64,000 nt of DNA, from positions 637,501 through 701,500 of the forward strand of contig JACEVL010000202.1 in assembly GCA_020284085.1 (NCBI GenBank), given 5' to 3'. Below the pieces are notes generated by a model. The model did no database searches. It was not told the DNA's origin and saw only the letters and a list, made by a program, of their open reading frames with translations. The translations under genes were made by a program, and so were the position numbers. Numbering within the stretch: position 1 is the stretch's first letter; the number at the start of each line of letters is the position of its first letter. Below are positions 22,537 to 35,515 of this stretch, piece after piece. Source of the DNA: Aporrectodea caliginosa (lineage: Eukaryota > Annelida > Clitellata > Crassiclitellata > Lumbricidae).

Positions 22537-23162
22537 CTGTCGAAAGATGACAAAAGTTATATTACACGTAAATCCTCAGGAAAATTTCTTATTTTCCACT
22601 GAAAATTTGATCCCGTCATAGAGAACTCAAGAAAAAGTCTCACTTATCTCAGCCAGACCTTTTCAGACCTGTTAGATTATAGCTATGTTTCAGTGTCTTG
22701 TAAATACTCTATATAAATTTACAGATACATGCATGCAGCTCTAATCCAACTATAAGCATGAAAATGAAGAAAACAAAATTGTTTACCAGCTCAAAACCAA
22801 ACTAATATTCATAAAAGGCAGTGGCTGTACAGTGTTTGAAAGTTGTGTGTGCTAACCTCAGCCAAGTACAGACCTAAGGTTAATAAAATTATACATTATA
22901 TCCGATATAATCATTAAGAATAGTTTTGGTAATAGTTTATAACCACTGGAAACGTTTATTATACTAGATATTGATGAAATGAACAATGTAGCACAATGAG
23001 TCAATAATTACTTTAGCAGGGATCAAATACAAAGTTCCAGCCAAAGAGTTGTGTGAGCAAGCTTCTGTCTTCATGTCACAGAGCCAAAACTTGAGTGAGC
23101 ATCAGCGCCTTTGGCACCATGGCTTCTGGACCCCGTAAAAAGGACAGAGAATGAAAGCCTAC

Positions 23163-23327
23163 CTAAAATATTGATGTAGCCATCGCTGAACGCATATCCG
23201 TGGACGTTGCTAGCGTTGCACTGGATGACGGCCAGATCAGAACTTGAATCCGGACAGTTTTTGCAGACGTTGGAGATCGTTAACAGTCTATTATTATCGC
23301 TCAGACGATATTTAGGATTCAACTCAA
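23163..23327 (-). CDS. L1CAM/neuroglian-family protein, second half of an Ig domain
   Basis: This exon of 165 nt (54 full codons, phase 1 to phase 1) encodes ELNPKYRLSDNNRLLTISNV, then CKNCPDSSSD, then LAVIQCNASNVHGYAFSDGY and INIL. The AVxQCNASNxHGY signature with a following hydrophobic strand matches the F-G strands of the Ig domains of neuroglian, NrCAM and neurofascin. The CKNC pair before the F strand adds two cysteines beyond the canonical disulfide and is unusual for this family. Acceptor TTTCAG and donor GTAGGC. One NAS glycosylation sequon. Confidence 0.87.
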
Positions 23328-24336
23328 CTGAAACAGATATAGAAAACCTACAGCCACCCTGATCGCAAGAATAACTCTTCCTTTAATAAATTTCCAAAAC
23401 TTAGCATACCACTAATTAATGTAAATTTAATTCAATCAATCAATCAATCCGTTTATTGCAACCATGGTACAAGTACAAGAAAGTTACAAGTTAAACAAAA
23501 CATACAGGTAGCAAGGGAGCCCCCAAAGGGAAAGATCCCGCTAAAGTATGGACCCCATTTTCTGGATACAAGTTAACATGGTGCCAGCATGAATTGCAAT
23601 AAAATGTACTACAAAATTGCAAAGTATAAATTAATGTAAATCTCCTTACTTTATTGTACTGTATTGTATTTAAAGATTTATAAAGCACCTCTCGCAGTGC
23701 GATGATGACCTTATTCTTACACTGCAGCGTTAACATCTCGTGGCTCGCTGATATGAGAGAACAAATGACAACAAATAAAGCAGGGGTCCATTCACCTGCA
23801 TATAGGTTCTTACTCAAACTGCACTTGCTGCACTTAACATGTCTTCATCCCAGCAACAAGAAACATGCACAAAGCCAAGGATACGCATCCCCCATCATCA
23901 CCTGCCTCAGTACCAGATGCTAAGAAATGCAAGCACCATAGTTTTGACTATCTTGTTCATTCCTATTTCGCGTGAAACAGTACGCAGACGCTTATGATTG
24001 CTTAGATATATTGAATATGATATACAGGTGTTTATTTGTAGAACAGGCACAACAGACAGTGATAATCGGAAATACGAACAGACCGTGTTTGTGTTATTGG
24101 CGAATATAAACACCGGAACAAACTGAGCCACTGCAACACCAGCATCAAAACATTCACACTCCTAACTTCATGTAATGTACAGTAATACAACACAGGAGCT
24201 ATATGTAATGTATGTACATAGACATATACGTAACTCATTATAAGAAACCTTAAAGGCATCCATTCACAACAATCTGCAAAATGGACTTACAACACAGTTT
24301 TATACAATCTGAAATTTTGTCTCCTTTGTCTCTTTT

Positions 24337-24339
<3 letters not shown>

Positions 24340-24413
<74 letters not shown>
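24340..24413. repeat. (TAA)n microsatellite (L1-family intron)
   Basis: About 25 uninterrupted TAA units between the Ig-domain exons at 23327 and 24577. The pattern ATTTATATGGTGCCGTAACA follows, suggesting the tail of a retroposed repeat. Confidence 0.9.
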
Positions 24414-24576
24414 TTATATGGTGCCGTAACAAGACCACGCCGTTACAAGGGTGCCTTACAAAAACAGCTAACAACAGTCGGGATAAGCCCTGGTGAACAT
24501 GTAACTACATCAGATCAGTTAATAATTAGTATATTCTAAAACCTCTACACTCTAGATAACGTGCTCGTGATCTTAC

Positions 24577-24717
24577 AATCGATTCGTTCCCCATTTCGTA
24601 ACCAGACGATGTTGGCTTCTGGATCGGCATGCGCTCGGCAGAAGATCATTAGTTGTGCTCCTTCGGTGACGTTTCGATTGTGTGGCCTATCGTTGTCGGA
24701 AAGAAATACTGGCGCAG
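24577..24717 (-). CDS. L1CAM/neuroglian-family protein, first half of an Ig domain
   Basis: The 141-nt exon (46 codons, phase 1 to phase 1) encodes APVFLSDNDRPHNRNVTEGA, QLMIFCRAHADPE and ANIVWLRNGERID: strand A, the B-strand Cys, the C-strand Trp, and the NGE-I turn. Joined to the next exon it reads WLRNGERID-F-ELNPKYRLSD, a two-exon Ig domain with the intron in the C-D region as in other L1 genes. Acceptor TTTCTCTAG, donor GTAAGA. Earlier exons (signal peptide, upstream Ig domains) must lie between here and FOXO at 33.8 kb or farther away. I could not identify them. The six exons account for the C-terminal 345 residues. Confidence 0.87.
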
Positions 24718-25306
24718 CTAGAGAAAACAACAGATATATGCAAATGAATTTAATTCTTTTTATTCCCAAAGGTGCTACTCAACAAGGGCTCTGTATTGTA
24801 TTTATTTATTAATTTATATAGCGCCGCTCGCAGCAGTGGCCATTCAGTAGCGCTCCCAGAGCGAGAACCCCTAGAGAAGGTTTTGAGAAGGGAGAAGGCT
24901 GTAGGAAGAGACCTAGAAAGAATGGTAACATGTAGAGAGGAAGGAAGGGCATTCCATAGGAGGCCCAATAATGGCAAAAAGATCTAGTTTTAGTAACGCC
25001 AATCTAGACGGAAGGCTATACAACTATAATGGCTACGACTCATCAATATGTCAGTGACAAGGAACTGGAAAATGTGACAGCATTTGAACACTGGCCTACA
25101 ATTTCAAGGCAACAAAATAAATAAAGGTACTTACTTGTTTATTTATTTGCTTACTAAATAAAATAAAATAAATTAGTGAACTGATTACTTGATGAATACT
25201 TGTAATACAAACAAGTTAACTGATTGTTAAATCAAGCATATTGAAACTGTGCCACTGCCAAGAGCTTTCATGTACCTCTTAACAAACTTGTGCATTGCAA
25301 GCATTG

Positions 25307-25463
25307 GCATATTCAGGGCGGTTGGTTTTATGGATTCAACCCTTCCCAAATAAATGCACTACTGTTATAAAAAACCACAAATGTAGAAAAATACAACAAT
25401 TTCCAATAGAAACCCCCAAAACTTAAAACCCCCTCCAAAATTGTTTGCTGGCTATGCCCCTCA
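25307..25463. mobile_element. Decayed copy of the CATGGGCGTA MITE family
   Basis: Contains GGATTCAACCC near the left end and CTGGCTATGCCCCT near the right, matching in order the element at 8622-8799 read on the other strand. Ends are too mutated to define a target duplication. Confidence 0.5.
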
Positions 25464-25572
25464 ATGTAAGGTTATCAAATCTTTACATATCACAATAATA
25501 CAAAACTCTGATACATCTATTTCACACTGGTGATGCAACAACAGTTTTGTAAGTGATGGCTTCCTCAAGTAG

Positions 25573-25635
25573 CACTCTAACGACGAGCTGCATTGGTTTC
25601 CCAGTCGCTATTAGTACACTCTCGTCGTTAAAGTG
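25573..25635. repeat. Short foldback repeat, copy 1
   Basis: Arms CACTCTAACGACGAG and CTCGTCGTTAAAGTG are inverted copies around a core CTGCATTGGTTTCCCAGTCG. The same structure occurs at 61249-61330. Confidence 0.65.
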
Positions 25636-25719
25636 CCACTGGTCAACACTCCAATCACACGGTAGTTGTAAGCAGACAATCACTCTGATACTTTTAATTG
25701 ACGAAGCAGATACAATAGA

Positions 25720-25795
25720 TCATTCATTCATTCTGAGAATTTATATAGCGCCTCTTCAAGAGACCTATATACTCAGAGGCACTCTGTGCTAGCCT
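25720..25795 (-). repeat. AGCGCC-type dispersed repeat, clearest copy
   Basis: ATTTATATAGCGCCTCTTCA then ACTCAGAGGCACTCTG. The same pattern occurs at about 7392, 8092, 8272, 11370, 24815 and 37450, mostly after an (ATTC)n or (ATTT)n stretch. It is the inverse of the SINE 3' end GCGCTATATAAAT. Confidence 0.7.
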
Positions 25796-26050
25796 ATTAC
25801 GATGTTAGGCATCATTACGAACGAAAATATTACATCAGTTAGCAAAACAATGCACAGTAAGCTGAGAATCATCAGTGGCGGGCTAGAGAGTCATCACGCG
25901 ATGGAACTTAACCAATGGATTCTCGTACCAAAAGTTGACAGATAGCATGGGATGTTCAGAGTCTCTGAACATTCAAATATCTGGCTTCTATCTGGAAGTG
26001 AAACACTGTTAATCTGCAGATACAATAGCTAATTCACATAGTTGGCTTCT

Positions 26051-26661
26051 AAAGAGTTATTGCAAAGAGTTATTGAAAAGAGTTATTGAAAAGAGTTATT
26101 GAAAGAGTTATTGAAAAGAGTTATTGAAAAGAGTTATTGAAAAGAGTTATTGAAAAGAGTTATTGAAAAGAGTTATTAATGAAAAGAGTTATTGAAAAGA
26201 GTTATTGAAAAGAGTTATTGAAAAGAGTTATTGAAAAGAGTTATTGAAAAGAGTTATTGAGTTAAAAAGAGTTATTGAAATGAGTTATTGAAATGAGTTA
26301 TTGAAATGAAGGATTGAAAGTGTTATTGAAATGAGTTATTGAAATAAGTTTTTGAAAAGAGTTATTGAACAGAGTTATTGAAAGGAGTTATTGACAAGAG
26401 TTATTGAAAAGAGTTATTGAAAAGAGTTATTGAAAAGAGCTATTGAAAAGAGATATTGAAAAGAGTTATTGAAAAGAGTTATTGAAATGAGTTATTGAAA
26501 CGTTAGAATGATTGAAATGAGTTATTGAAATGAATGATTGAAAGTGTTATTGAAATGAGTTATTGAAATAAGTTTTTGAAAGAGTTATTGAACAGAGTTA
26601 TTGAAAAGAGTTATTGAAAAGAGTTATTGAAATGAATGATTGAAATGAATGATTGAAAGTG
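26051..26661. repeat. 13-bp minisatellite (AGAGTTATTGAAA)n, array 2
   Basis: Same unit and orientation as array 1, about 45 units, upstream of the recognised L1-family exons. The right half contains a repeated block of ATGAATGATTGAAAGTGTTA variants, a higher-order repeat. Confidence 0.93.
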
Positions 26662-27982
26662 CGTTATAGGTCTATCTGGCCTTCACGTTATATCGTAATT
26701 TTTTTTAAATAAATTTCATATGATGCTAAATTGCTAATGGAAAATGATTCTTTTCTGTACGGTTTCGATTTAGCTTGGCCAATTTTTTAGCCTACTTCAA
26801 CAGTTTTATTTCAATATAAATCAATTTGCAAGAAACTAAATGGGCCCATTGTTCGCGAATGGTGCCAAGTTTGGCTATGAAGTGCAGACTGACACGCTAA
26901 GAGGCTATAGCACGGTAATCACGCGAGTGCTGCAGTAGGCATAATTTACGGCAGAAGTGGGAAAGAAGTCTGAATAATGCAGGTAAAACACGACATCAGG
27001 TAGGCCTACCTTCAACGCGGCAAGACTACGGGATTAGCCTATAGCATTGCTACACTCTGGTTTCGGATTTTATTAGAGGTAGTGTCTAATCAGGAGTTTA
27101 TAAAGTCGATTATTGCGTTACTGAAGACATCAATGATCAATAAAACGCTGGGCATAGCCTGGTTTGTAAAGAATAAAATAGTCTAGACATCGTAGTTAAT
27201 ATCAGTAGGCTACATTATCTGCAGCTTTTTTTTTATCACGTTACGCTAGGACATGAAGGCTAGACAGGCCCTATATATAGCGCTCGTGAATAAGCTTAGC
27301 GCTCATCAATAAGCAGGTGCTCTGCGCTTAGCTTTAGAGTGGCGCTTTAGAAATTTTGAATTTACGATTACGATTATGGCTGAGGAAAATGTTTGTACGA
27401 TACATTGATATTAGGCCTAGATTTTGTATGCATCGTGCATAGAGGCTCCACAGCGCACGTTAAGCAGGCTATCGAAGTGACAAGTCTTCGAGTTGCGAAT
27501 CCAAGTCACAATAATGACTTAGGTGCTGTTTTAAGCTTTATGTCTCCGAGTCAACGGTGAGCAGGCTTAAATTATTCTGATTGTATAGCCATAATTATAG
27601 TATAACCAACGGTTACTGATCGCATTTTGAGTCCTCAGTATGATTTTTGCTGCATAGCGGCGCTTTGAAATAGGCTATAAATAAACTAAGCAATTGTCTT
27701 GTTGGCAAAATTAGGTTTTAAACATTTTTGCACAAACATTTTACAACGGGCAAAAGCGCATTTAACAGTAATTAAAGTTTCACAATAGAAATTGCAATTT
27801 GACTGTCACAGTCACGTCAATCGCTATAAAAATGCAGTTTTTCCACCTATTAATCTTAAGCCCTTTAACATTGAACTAGGCCTATGCCGCCTATCCCAAA
27901 ACATTAACGTGACGACAGTACTATTACAATTATAGGCCTACATATAATATTATAGGCCTACAGGGCCAACAGATTATCTATT

Positions 27983-28248
27983 CAAGGCCGTATTTAGGGG
28001 GTGTTTTGGGTGTTTAAACACCCCCGAAATTAAATAATGTATAATATAAATACTGCATTTACTAACATATACGGTGTAAGAACTAAGAGGACTCATGTGA
28101 ACTTAGATGATGCAGCTCTGCAGTGCTTTGAGAGCTCACAGCGCTCCTCCAAACCCCTTATATAGACGGTTGACTTGGTTGCTTGTCGGCTTGTTCAAGA
28201 ATGAGTAAACACCCCCCCCACCCCAACAAAATCCTGGCTAGGGCCTTG
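27983..28248. mobile_element. hAT MITE with CAAGGCC ends
   Basis: Left end CAAGGCCGTATTTAGGG, right end (inverted) CAAGGCCCTAGCCAGG. Exact 8-bp duplication TATCTATT at 27975-27982 and 28249-28256. Confidence 0.85.
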
Positions 28249-29867
28249 TATCTATTACTTGATATTTTATTAATTCTTGTGTCATGTTTTTATACTGCTC
28301 TGTTGAGATATTAAATCGTGTCGATCAAAGCAGGTTTAAAGCTATGAAATTCTACTAAAAAAATAAAAAATAAATTATAAATAAAATAAAAAATAAATAA
28401 ATGTGTGACGTCACACATGGCCTGACCCCCTCCCCCTGTCACAAACTGTCACACTTTCTTAAACCCCCCTCCCCCTGGAGCGTGACATACTTTATGGACG
28501 GCCCCATACCGGTTGCCTCATTTAAAAAAAATTGTGCTGAATCAGTTTTGACAAAACTAAATTTGTGCTCAGAATGGTATTTTATAATTCAAAAGATGAT
28601 CACATTTGCAACGTAAGTAAGTATACTCTTTAATATAGCCACTGCCAAACAGCATTCTGGTGAACAACATCAGCAACCATCATGAACACCAACAAACTGC
28701 CACTATTACATACCACTATAGCAGAGCAACCTCTGATTATTTGTTCTTAAAGCAGTGCTATATAAATTTACAAATTCCATTGCACCATTATAAGCCCTAC
28801 GACACTTCGCATAAACTGTTTACGAGCATCATCACCTGTTCCAGCATCATTGTTCTTTCATTAGAATGCAGACGTCCTGTGTTTCACCAGACTGACTCGT
28901 GTCATGTACAGTATAACAGCGCTTACGATTAGATTACCATGTAAATTTCTTGTTACGGTGCTTATGTAAGTTTATTACATTGTAACTTGCGGCCTCTCAT
29001 TCCAGTACAAGACCTACAGTCACTGACTTTGAATGCAATACAGGCTCTGATGAATTCCAAGAGAAAAGGCAAACAATCTAAACTCGTGACTCCACTAAAA
29101 TAATACTTATTATGCATCATTACATACATAATTAGGCCCTGCACTCCTGGCTTCATATTTTAAATATTAGCACAACATGCAGGCCTACCATTCAAGAGCT
29201 CAGGTAGCTTCACATTAAAAATTTTGACAGACAGACAGACAGACTGACAGAGACAAGCAAAGGCTTACAGACAGACCCAACTCAAACCCCCAGGTGAATG
29301 GGATGACTACACTAAACTATGACAGCTGCACTGCAGTTTAGTTCACACCTACGTACATACGTACATGGATGTCTCAACAGATGCACAACGTTCAAAACGT
29401 GGCTTTTATTATTGGCTTTTATTGGACAAAGAACACATACAGAGAGAGAACTAAAATTGACTAAAGGTTTCGATTACAAAACGTGATAAAATTGAAGATT
29501 ATGCAAACATCGCTTGAAATGCCCCAATGAAAATTAATTGTCTACATCAACACCAAAATCCTTGGGGCAGTGGTATAACATGCCCTAAAATGAGGTCTTG
29601 AGTTGGTTTTATTGTGAGGATGCTATAATCACCACATCAGGCAAGTGTTCAAGAGCAAAGTAAAACCAAATGCAAGTACTAAAACATTCATTTCTACTCT
29701 CGGTAACCTGATCACACTACATCCAATACATTCACCCGTCCGGTACGAAGACATACTATCCATTCTACCCCCAATAACGAATGAATTAATGAATAGGAGA
29801 TTTACGTGCCACACGTAATAGGGGGGCCCCGATAGCGCATTGGATAACACACTGGCATAGAGTTGGG

Positions 29868-30134
29868 GGCCCGATAGCACATTGGATAACACACTGGCAT
29901 AAAGTGCGAGAGGTACCGAGTTCGAGTCCCGTAGGGCGGACATGCTTTGTAGGCTGCTATTAGCGCCGTGTATTGCAGGCTGTCTGTTCTGTTAGTAGTT
30001 AAGATTTCTGTCTTCTGTCATTTAATTGTGTTCTTGTGAATTGTTTAACTGTCATAACATGTAAATGTACAGCGCAGTGCGTTTGTCAGGCGCTTGATTA
30101 AAGAAAAGATATTATTATTATTATTATTATTATT
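29868..30134 (+). mobile_element. tRNA-derived SINE with (TTA)n tail
   Basis: Head CCGATAGCACATTGGATAAC (A-box-like) and GAGTTCGAGTCCCG (B box), body ending CAGCGCAGTGCGTTTGTCAG, then TTA repeats. A partial second head precedes it (29821-29866). Confidence 0.8.
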
Positions 30135-32035
30135 ACATCAATACTTGGCATGGTCAGTCGTTAAAAGACGGACAGGCGAAGGTGGAAGCTAAGTGAACGA
30201 TGGTATACTAAACAGAAAGTTTTAGGTTGCTGCAATTGAAGGATGAGATTGTAACGATGGCCTCACATCCATTTCACCCACAGAACATGAGACCAACCAA
30301 TCCATTCTACCCTATGACAGAATGGTATCCCAATTGATTCGAATCAGAATAAGAAGACAGCATTCAACCCATTCTACCCTCTACCAAAAGTGACGTCTCA
30401 TTTCACATTATACCAAGAGGACATTATATGTAATCTTGAATACCAAATACTCAGTATCTGATGTTGGTATGAGTGTCTGCTATCCACAATCATTTCCTCG
30501 CACATGTAAACTCATTCAAAGATATGCAGATTCGAACACCTTCAGGCTCTTGTCAGCACCACATTATGATATAAGGCGACACAGGAAATGACAGGTTAAC
30601 ACTATAGCTACTTAATCCAGGTTAGTACACAATAATCATCTATACAATATGCAGCTCGGTAAGCTCTACCTTGCGACTGTTCGATCACGTCCTGATTTCA
30701 TTGTAAGTTTCAACCAATGTCTAAAGTTCATCAACATCTGTCACAACATGTAAGTTTAAACCATATACGAACGAGTTCTTCACTGACCACTTAACAGCTG
30801 CAAATTCTCAAAACATAAATGAAAACTGATCACACAGCATGCACAAACGCACAGTAAAAGTAGTTGCACTGCTTCGTTTCCAGAGTTGATTCTGATGGCC
30901 AAAGTGTTGAGCTAAATAGAAATTTTCAATCCTGCCACAAAACTTCTAGAAAAATAATCCCATTTGGTCATATGTTGGCAAATGCACAACGACTTACTCG
31001 CATGCAACTGAAAGTTTACAAATTTTCTGCAACAATCGTATCGGTTGAAATTTACGCAACATCAAAGTTGAACAGAACTTCTGGTCACGCAGAGCAACAA
31101 ATCATAAATCATGCACAGAATCTCCTAATAGGCCACAGGTAAGGTAGTTGCATATTGACAGGCAGGGTCTTCCCTGAGATAACCCATCTTAACAATAGGT
31201 AAAATCATTGCATGATTTTTATAACTCTTTCACAACAATAGCCCTTAGAGGGAAAGTTTTTGTTAGAAATTTGGTCCTTTGGGTTAGACAAGCAGACCGC
31301 AATTCATTTTGAACACTTGGCTTTAGCTCAAACAAGCAAAATGCAACTCAACAACTGGGTAATCCTTGGACACATCAGTGTAATACAATCTGTGCAGCAG
31401 GATTCAAACTCCACACTCAGTCATGTCATAGGTTGCAGCCTGTATGCTAAGGAAGATGCAGCGTAAAATGTATTTGCTTAATCTATAGCTGTAATAAATA
31501 GGAAAGCATCAGAACCCTATGGGTAAACTACGAGGTGGCAATGGGTATAAATTGTTACTGAATGTCAAGTACTACAGAGCAGAGTTCAACTTACAAAGCA
31601 TTCTAAAAATATTCAGATATATTAAACAAAAATGACGAGTTTAAAACAGAGAAAGTGTCTTTGAAAATGAACCTTTCATGATAAAACTTTATGAAGTCCA
31701 TGACCTTTTTGTTTGGCAACACGTCAGCAAAACTCTACATATAACTGGGTAAGACAGCAATTTAAATCCTTTCAGGAAATAGAGCAATCCTAATGTCACA
31801 AAGAGACAACACAAAATAAAACTTGAATACGACTCACGTGCAACAGTCAGATTTGCTGCCATGAACTTAACATAAGGCAATAATTGTGTTGAGACGAGCA
31901 CTTCAGCCCAACTCGACCCCTACCTGCCATGAATTACATTTAAATTCTGCCAGTTTAATACTTTAGCAACTACTCTGAGTTACTTGTTTTAATATTAACT
32001 GGGAGGTAAAGTTTTTACACAGCGTTAACAAGCTA

Positions 32036-32406
32036 CCAGGATTCCCACTCATTTATTGTTTTACAATTCTCTGACTTTCCAGATAACTTTCCAAAAAACT
32101 CCAGATACAACTATTAATGCAAGTTTGAACAATAAAACTATTTTAATATATTTTTTACCGGCGCCTCGTCACCGGTTCCTTTCTACGTATTCATTTAGAG
32201 AAATTCAATTCAACAAAATGATAATAACAGTTTCAGTTACTTTCTTGGCAATTTCACTATCGGGGAACATCGTTTGGAATAGATCCTTCATGTCCTTTCA
32301 CGAATTCAGCAACAAGTGGGAAATGACGGCTTTTTTCCCTGATCGACAATGATATTTCCTGTCTTTTCCTGAATTTCCAGGTTTTCCAGAAGAGTGGGAA
32401 TCCTGG
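32036..32406. mobile_element. MITE with CCAGGATTCCCACTC inverted ends
   Basis: Perfect 15-bp inverted ends CCAGGATTCCCACTC and GAGTGGGAATCCTGG. CTA stands on both outer sides, which would be a 3-bp target duplication; no 8-bp duplication is present, so the superfamily is open. Confidence 0.7.
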
Positions 32407-33847
32407 CTACACATAAAATATAAAAAGAGAATTCTGTCGCAGCAGAAGCAGTTGTTCATGATCAATGACGTCGTCGATACATACTTCAACTACTCTACAT
32501 TGAACAGAAATGTCCACTGTCGGTTGATGACATTGCATTCACGCTACAAAGACATCACTGAACTGCCTCATTCCAATTACTATTCACTTTGCGCTACAAT
32601 CTCTATTGCCAAAACCTATCTGCCAAGAAATAAGTAAGATATTCAGCAGATCTACACAAAACTGAAACTGGTTTCCTCAACACAGCATAAAATCTCCAGC
32701 AGTTAGCATCAGTAAAGGAAATTAAACTCCAACAGCAGACACAGCATATGTGCTAAATGGTTCAAACAAATCCATTCAAATCCCATGCTTTAAACTGTAA
32801 GTAAACTGCCAGAAAAGTCTAGGAAAACAATGCCTAGGGTGTTGTCTAACTTATTGCTTTGTTTTTAATAAATGCAGACTGGTGTCAGTGCACTTTAGTA
32901 CAAGAAAGCTTTCTGTATACACATGCACATATTAGCATAAATTATTATTGTCATTTACATAACCTGCTTTCTCAAATTTTAATAACAACCTACTGAGCGT
33001 TGTTTTCAGTTTGGAAGAAACCAAAACAAAAGCAGCTTCAGTATGAGCTATAAACATAGCTGCAAAGTAAGTTGTAGCTTCATCCAGCCATACAAAATTA
33101 CAACTGAACCACACATACAATAATAGGAATAAAACATTGAAATGCTTGTTAATATAGAGATAACAACGCAGAAACGTTCGAATAAAACTACTCTGAATTT
33201 ACAGCCAGTAAAAATTCTTACAATGTTAGTTATCACCTACGACAAAGTCCAGCAATGCGGTTTGTTAATGGCGAGACAATGAATACTTGTATCTGAATGC
33301 CTCTGAACAATGACCAGGATGCCGTAAGATAGGGCCAGGGTTTCTGTGCATTCAGCTCCAATCTTTAACCAAGTTTTCAATTACAGAACGCATACCGTAT
33401 ATTATATTGACAATAATCTGCTAATCTCACACAAAGCACTTCAATCTGAGACCTAATACACAACATCTGCTTCTTAAGCATAAAATCAAGATATCAAAGT
33501 ACTGGTTCCAACATGTCAAAAATGTCTTCTCTTTTGTAAAACAATGCATGGTTCTAAACACGTTAAACAAAATTATTCTCTCAATATTAAAGTATGATTT
33601 TGGTTCAACGATAAGAGTCTAAAAATTTCACAGGTCAGGAAAATACACTTTCAGTCAAACATAAAAAATGTTTACGCTTTGCATTAATCACTCAGTTTAC
33701 ACTTCTGAAAACTTTCACATAATTTCTGTTCGGTTTGGTAGAAACACTGACGCTGGGGTTGTGCAGCAACCATTTGACATTCTGACTGTATCAATTTTAG
33801 GTTAAGATGGTTAAACCACACAAAATCAAGCAACACAATTAAACCGT

Positions 33848-35515
33848 TCAATAGGACAGAAAATTGGTGAGACTGTCACCGCTGCTTCCAACATTGTTGC
33901 CCCAGTTTGGCTGAACTGGATCAAAAGAGAAGTCAAGGTCATCCCCAAAGGTCAGCTCATGCTGGATGATCTGGTCAATGTTACACTCAATGTCAGTGGT
34001 CGATTCTGTGTTCAGATAACTCAGATCAATGTCATTTGGAAGGTCACTAGGAGGGTTCAACGGAAGGTCATTCGGAAGGGTCGTAGTAAGATCACTTGGA
34101 AAAGCTGATGGCGTTTCATCCATTTTTGTCTCCTCCTGAATTGGTACATCTGTTGGCTTTGACAAATGTTCAGTCACCGCACCAGTCAGCAGCTGTTCAA
34201 GCATCGAATGGTGAGAATGCAGGGGCACCGGGTTGTCTGGCGGCCGGGATGAGGTCACAGCTTGTGGGCTCACAGGGCTTGCCCTCAACTGCTCAGCAGC
34301 ATACAGCTGTTGGCGCTTCATCTGCAACAGCTTCTGGATGTCGGTGCGAAGGCAAGGCTTCGCAGCGAGCAGTTGCTTCAGCGTCTTCTGATCCAGCTTA
34401 CCGCTGGAGAACGTAAACGAGCGCTGCCTAATCTGCGGCTCCACATCCGCCGTATTTTCCAGCTCCTGCTTCGGCCACTGCTGCACCGACTGACCCTGTA
34501 ACTTCTGCTGTCTTGCTGACCACTCCTGCTGCCCTGGCCACTGCATCGAGGCCACGCCTGGTGGGCTCTGAGATTGAGACACTGCAGAAAAGTTACGCTG
34601 TTCAGGCGTAGCAGCAAAGGTTAGAGGACCAGAGAAGAGCTGGCCAGGAGTGGTAGCAACCTGGAGCTGAATATCGTTGACAGATGGCGTCTTGTACAAC
34701 TGCTGTCTGGCATTCATCTGGAGTCCTGACATGCCGACTCCGCCATTGCCGCTCATGTTGCCTCCGACACACAGCATGCTGACTCCCGACATGCTATTAC
34801 CTGCAGTGACACTCATTCCCCCTAGAGGCTGGACAGTAAAGAGTTCAGTCTTCGGCTGTGACGTACCAAAAACCCGAAACGGGGCATGGTGGAGGGGTGG
34901 TGGATACTGGCCACGACTGAAGAAATCCCCGGAAAAGTTGGCATTTGAACTTGCCTGAAGAAACACCGGTTCCGTCTTGAGGGTTGACGTCAACTCAAGG
35001 CCAGAGGTCATCGCAAGGTCAGGCGACTTCTGTAGATCATCCATGAGTATCCCTGCGAGAGAGTCGCTCAACGTGTCAGCAGTGGTAGTAGCAGCGGGGT
35101 GGTTGTTCCACGAGGTGAATACAGCACCCGAAGGAGCAATTGAAGTGGCAGGCTCCATATCCACCTCAAACGTCGCTGGAATTGGAGACAGTCGCCCGAT
35201 GCTGCTTGCATTCGAACTCACACGACCACGGAACTCAGGACTTCGAGTAAAAAAGCTGTGCAGACTACCATCCAGGTCACCTCCACTAGTAGAAGAAGGA
35301 TTCGTGGAGCTGACGGGATTCGTTGGCTCCGAGCGCCTCTGGCGACCACGTTTCTGGTTGAGCGCCTTCGAGTTGTCCATTGTGGCAGCACGACGGCGCG
35401 GCGCCTTCACGGTCCGGTTGTCGGGGTTGACCATCCACCAGGAACTCTTGCCCGCTCCTTCATTCTGCACTCGCATAAAACGGTTGTGAAGGGACAGGTT
35501 GTGACGAATCGAGTT
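33848..35515 (-). CDS. FOXO: FOXO transcription factor, second and last coding exon
   Basis: This 1668-nt exon encodes residues 144-698 of a FOXO protein, a nuclear forkhead activator held in the cytoplasm when insulin/PI3K-AKT signalling is on. It opens with the recognition helix [18 protein letters not shown] and wing region [11 protein letters not shown]. Then comes the second AKT site [10 protein letters not shown] (Thr188; vertebrate FOXOs have Ser here), a basic NLS-like QKRGRQRRS, and the third AKT site RGRVSSNAS (Ser244) followed by GRLSPI. The middle is Gln/Ser-rich, with LxxLL-like LKQLL and LEQLL. Near residues 652-675 lies the conserved acidic activation helix [13 protein letters not shown]...LDFSFD. 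The acceptor TTTCTTTCAG joins GWK to NSIRHN, the intron position also found in vertebrate FOXO genes. The frame is intact to TGA at 33848. Confidence 0.96.
   Translation of the reverse strand, partial: NSIRHNLSLHNRFMRVQNEGAGKSSWWMVNPDNRTVKAPRRRAATMDNSKALNQKRGRQRRSEPTNPVSSTNPSSTSGGDLDGSLHSFFTRSPEFRGRVSSNASSIGRLSPIPATFEVDMEPATSIAPSGAVFTSWNNHPAATTTADTLSDSLAGILMDDLQKSPDLAMTSGLELTSTLKTEPVFLQASSNANFSGDFFSRGQYPPPLHHAPFRVFGTSQPKTELFTVQPLGGMSVTAGNSMSGVSMLCVGGNMSGNGGVGMSGLQMNARQQLYKTPSVNDIQLQVATTPGQLFSGPLTFAATPEQRNFSAVSQSQSPPGVASMQWPGQQEWSARQQKLQGQSVQQWPKQELENTADVEPQIRQRSFTFSSGKLDQKTLKQLLAAKPCLRTDIQKLLQMKRQQLYAAEQLRASPVSPQAVTSSRPPDNPVPLHSHHSMLEQLLTGAVTEHLSKPTDVPIQEETKMDETPSAFPSDLTTTLPNDLPLNPPSDLPNDIDLSYLNTESTTDIECNIDQIIQHELTFGDDLDFSFDPVQPNWGNNVGSSGDSLTNFLSY

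Larger units (their letters stand above)
26662..33847. other. Between the L1-family Ig exons and FOXO: repeats, no exon recognised
   Basis: Outside the elements listed separately (27983-28248, 29868-30134, 32036-32406) I see no convincing exon. Missing 5' exons of the L1-family gene could lie here unseen, as short Ig half-exons are hard to spot by eye. The right part should contain the FOXO 3' UTR. Confidence 0.45.

Noticed and set aside
25553..25792. Minus-strand sequence looking like an Ig exon (WSVDQWHFNDESV)
   Set aside because: It lies in the foldback repeat that recurs at 61249-61330, so it is not an Ig exon.
31840..31925. Possible extra minus-strand exon (SSWAEVLVSTQLLPY...) with a GTGAGT donor in phase 1
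   Set aside because: Suggestive phase and donor but no Ig or FNIII landmarks and no good acceptor. It could be an upstream exon of the L1-family gene but is not supported.
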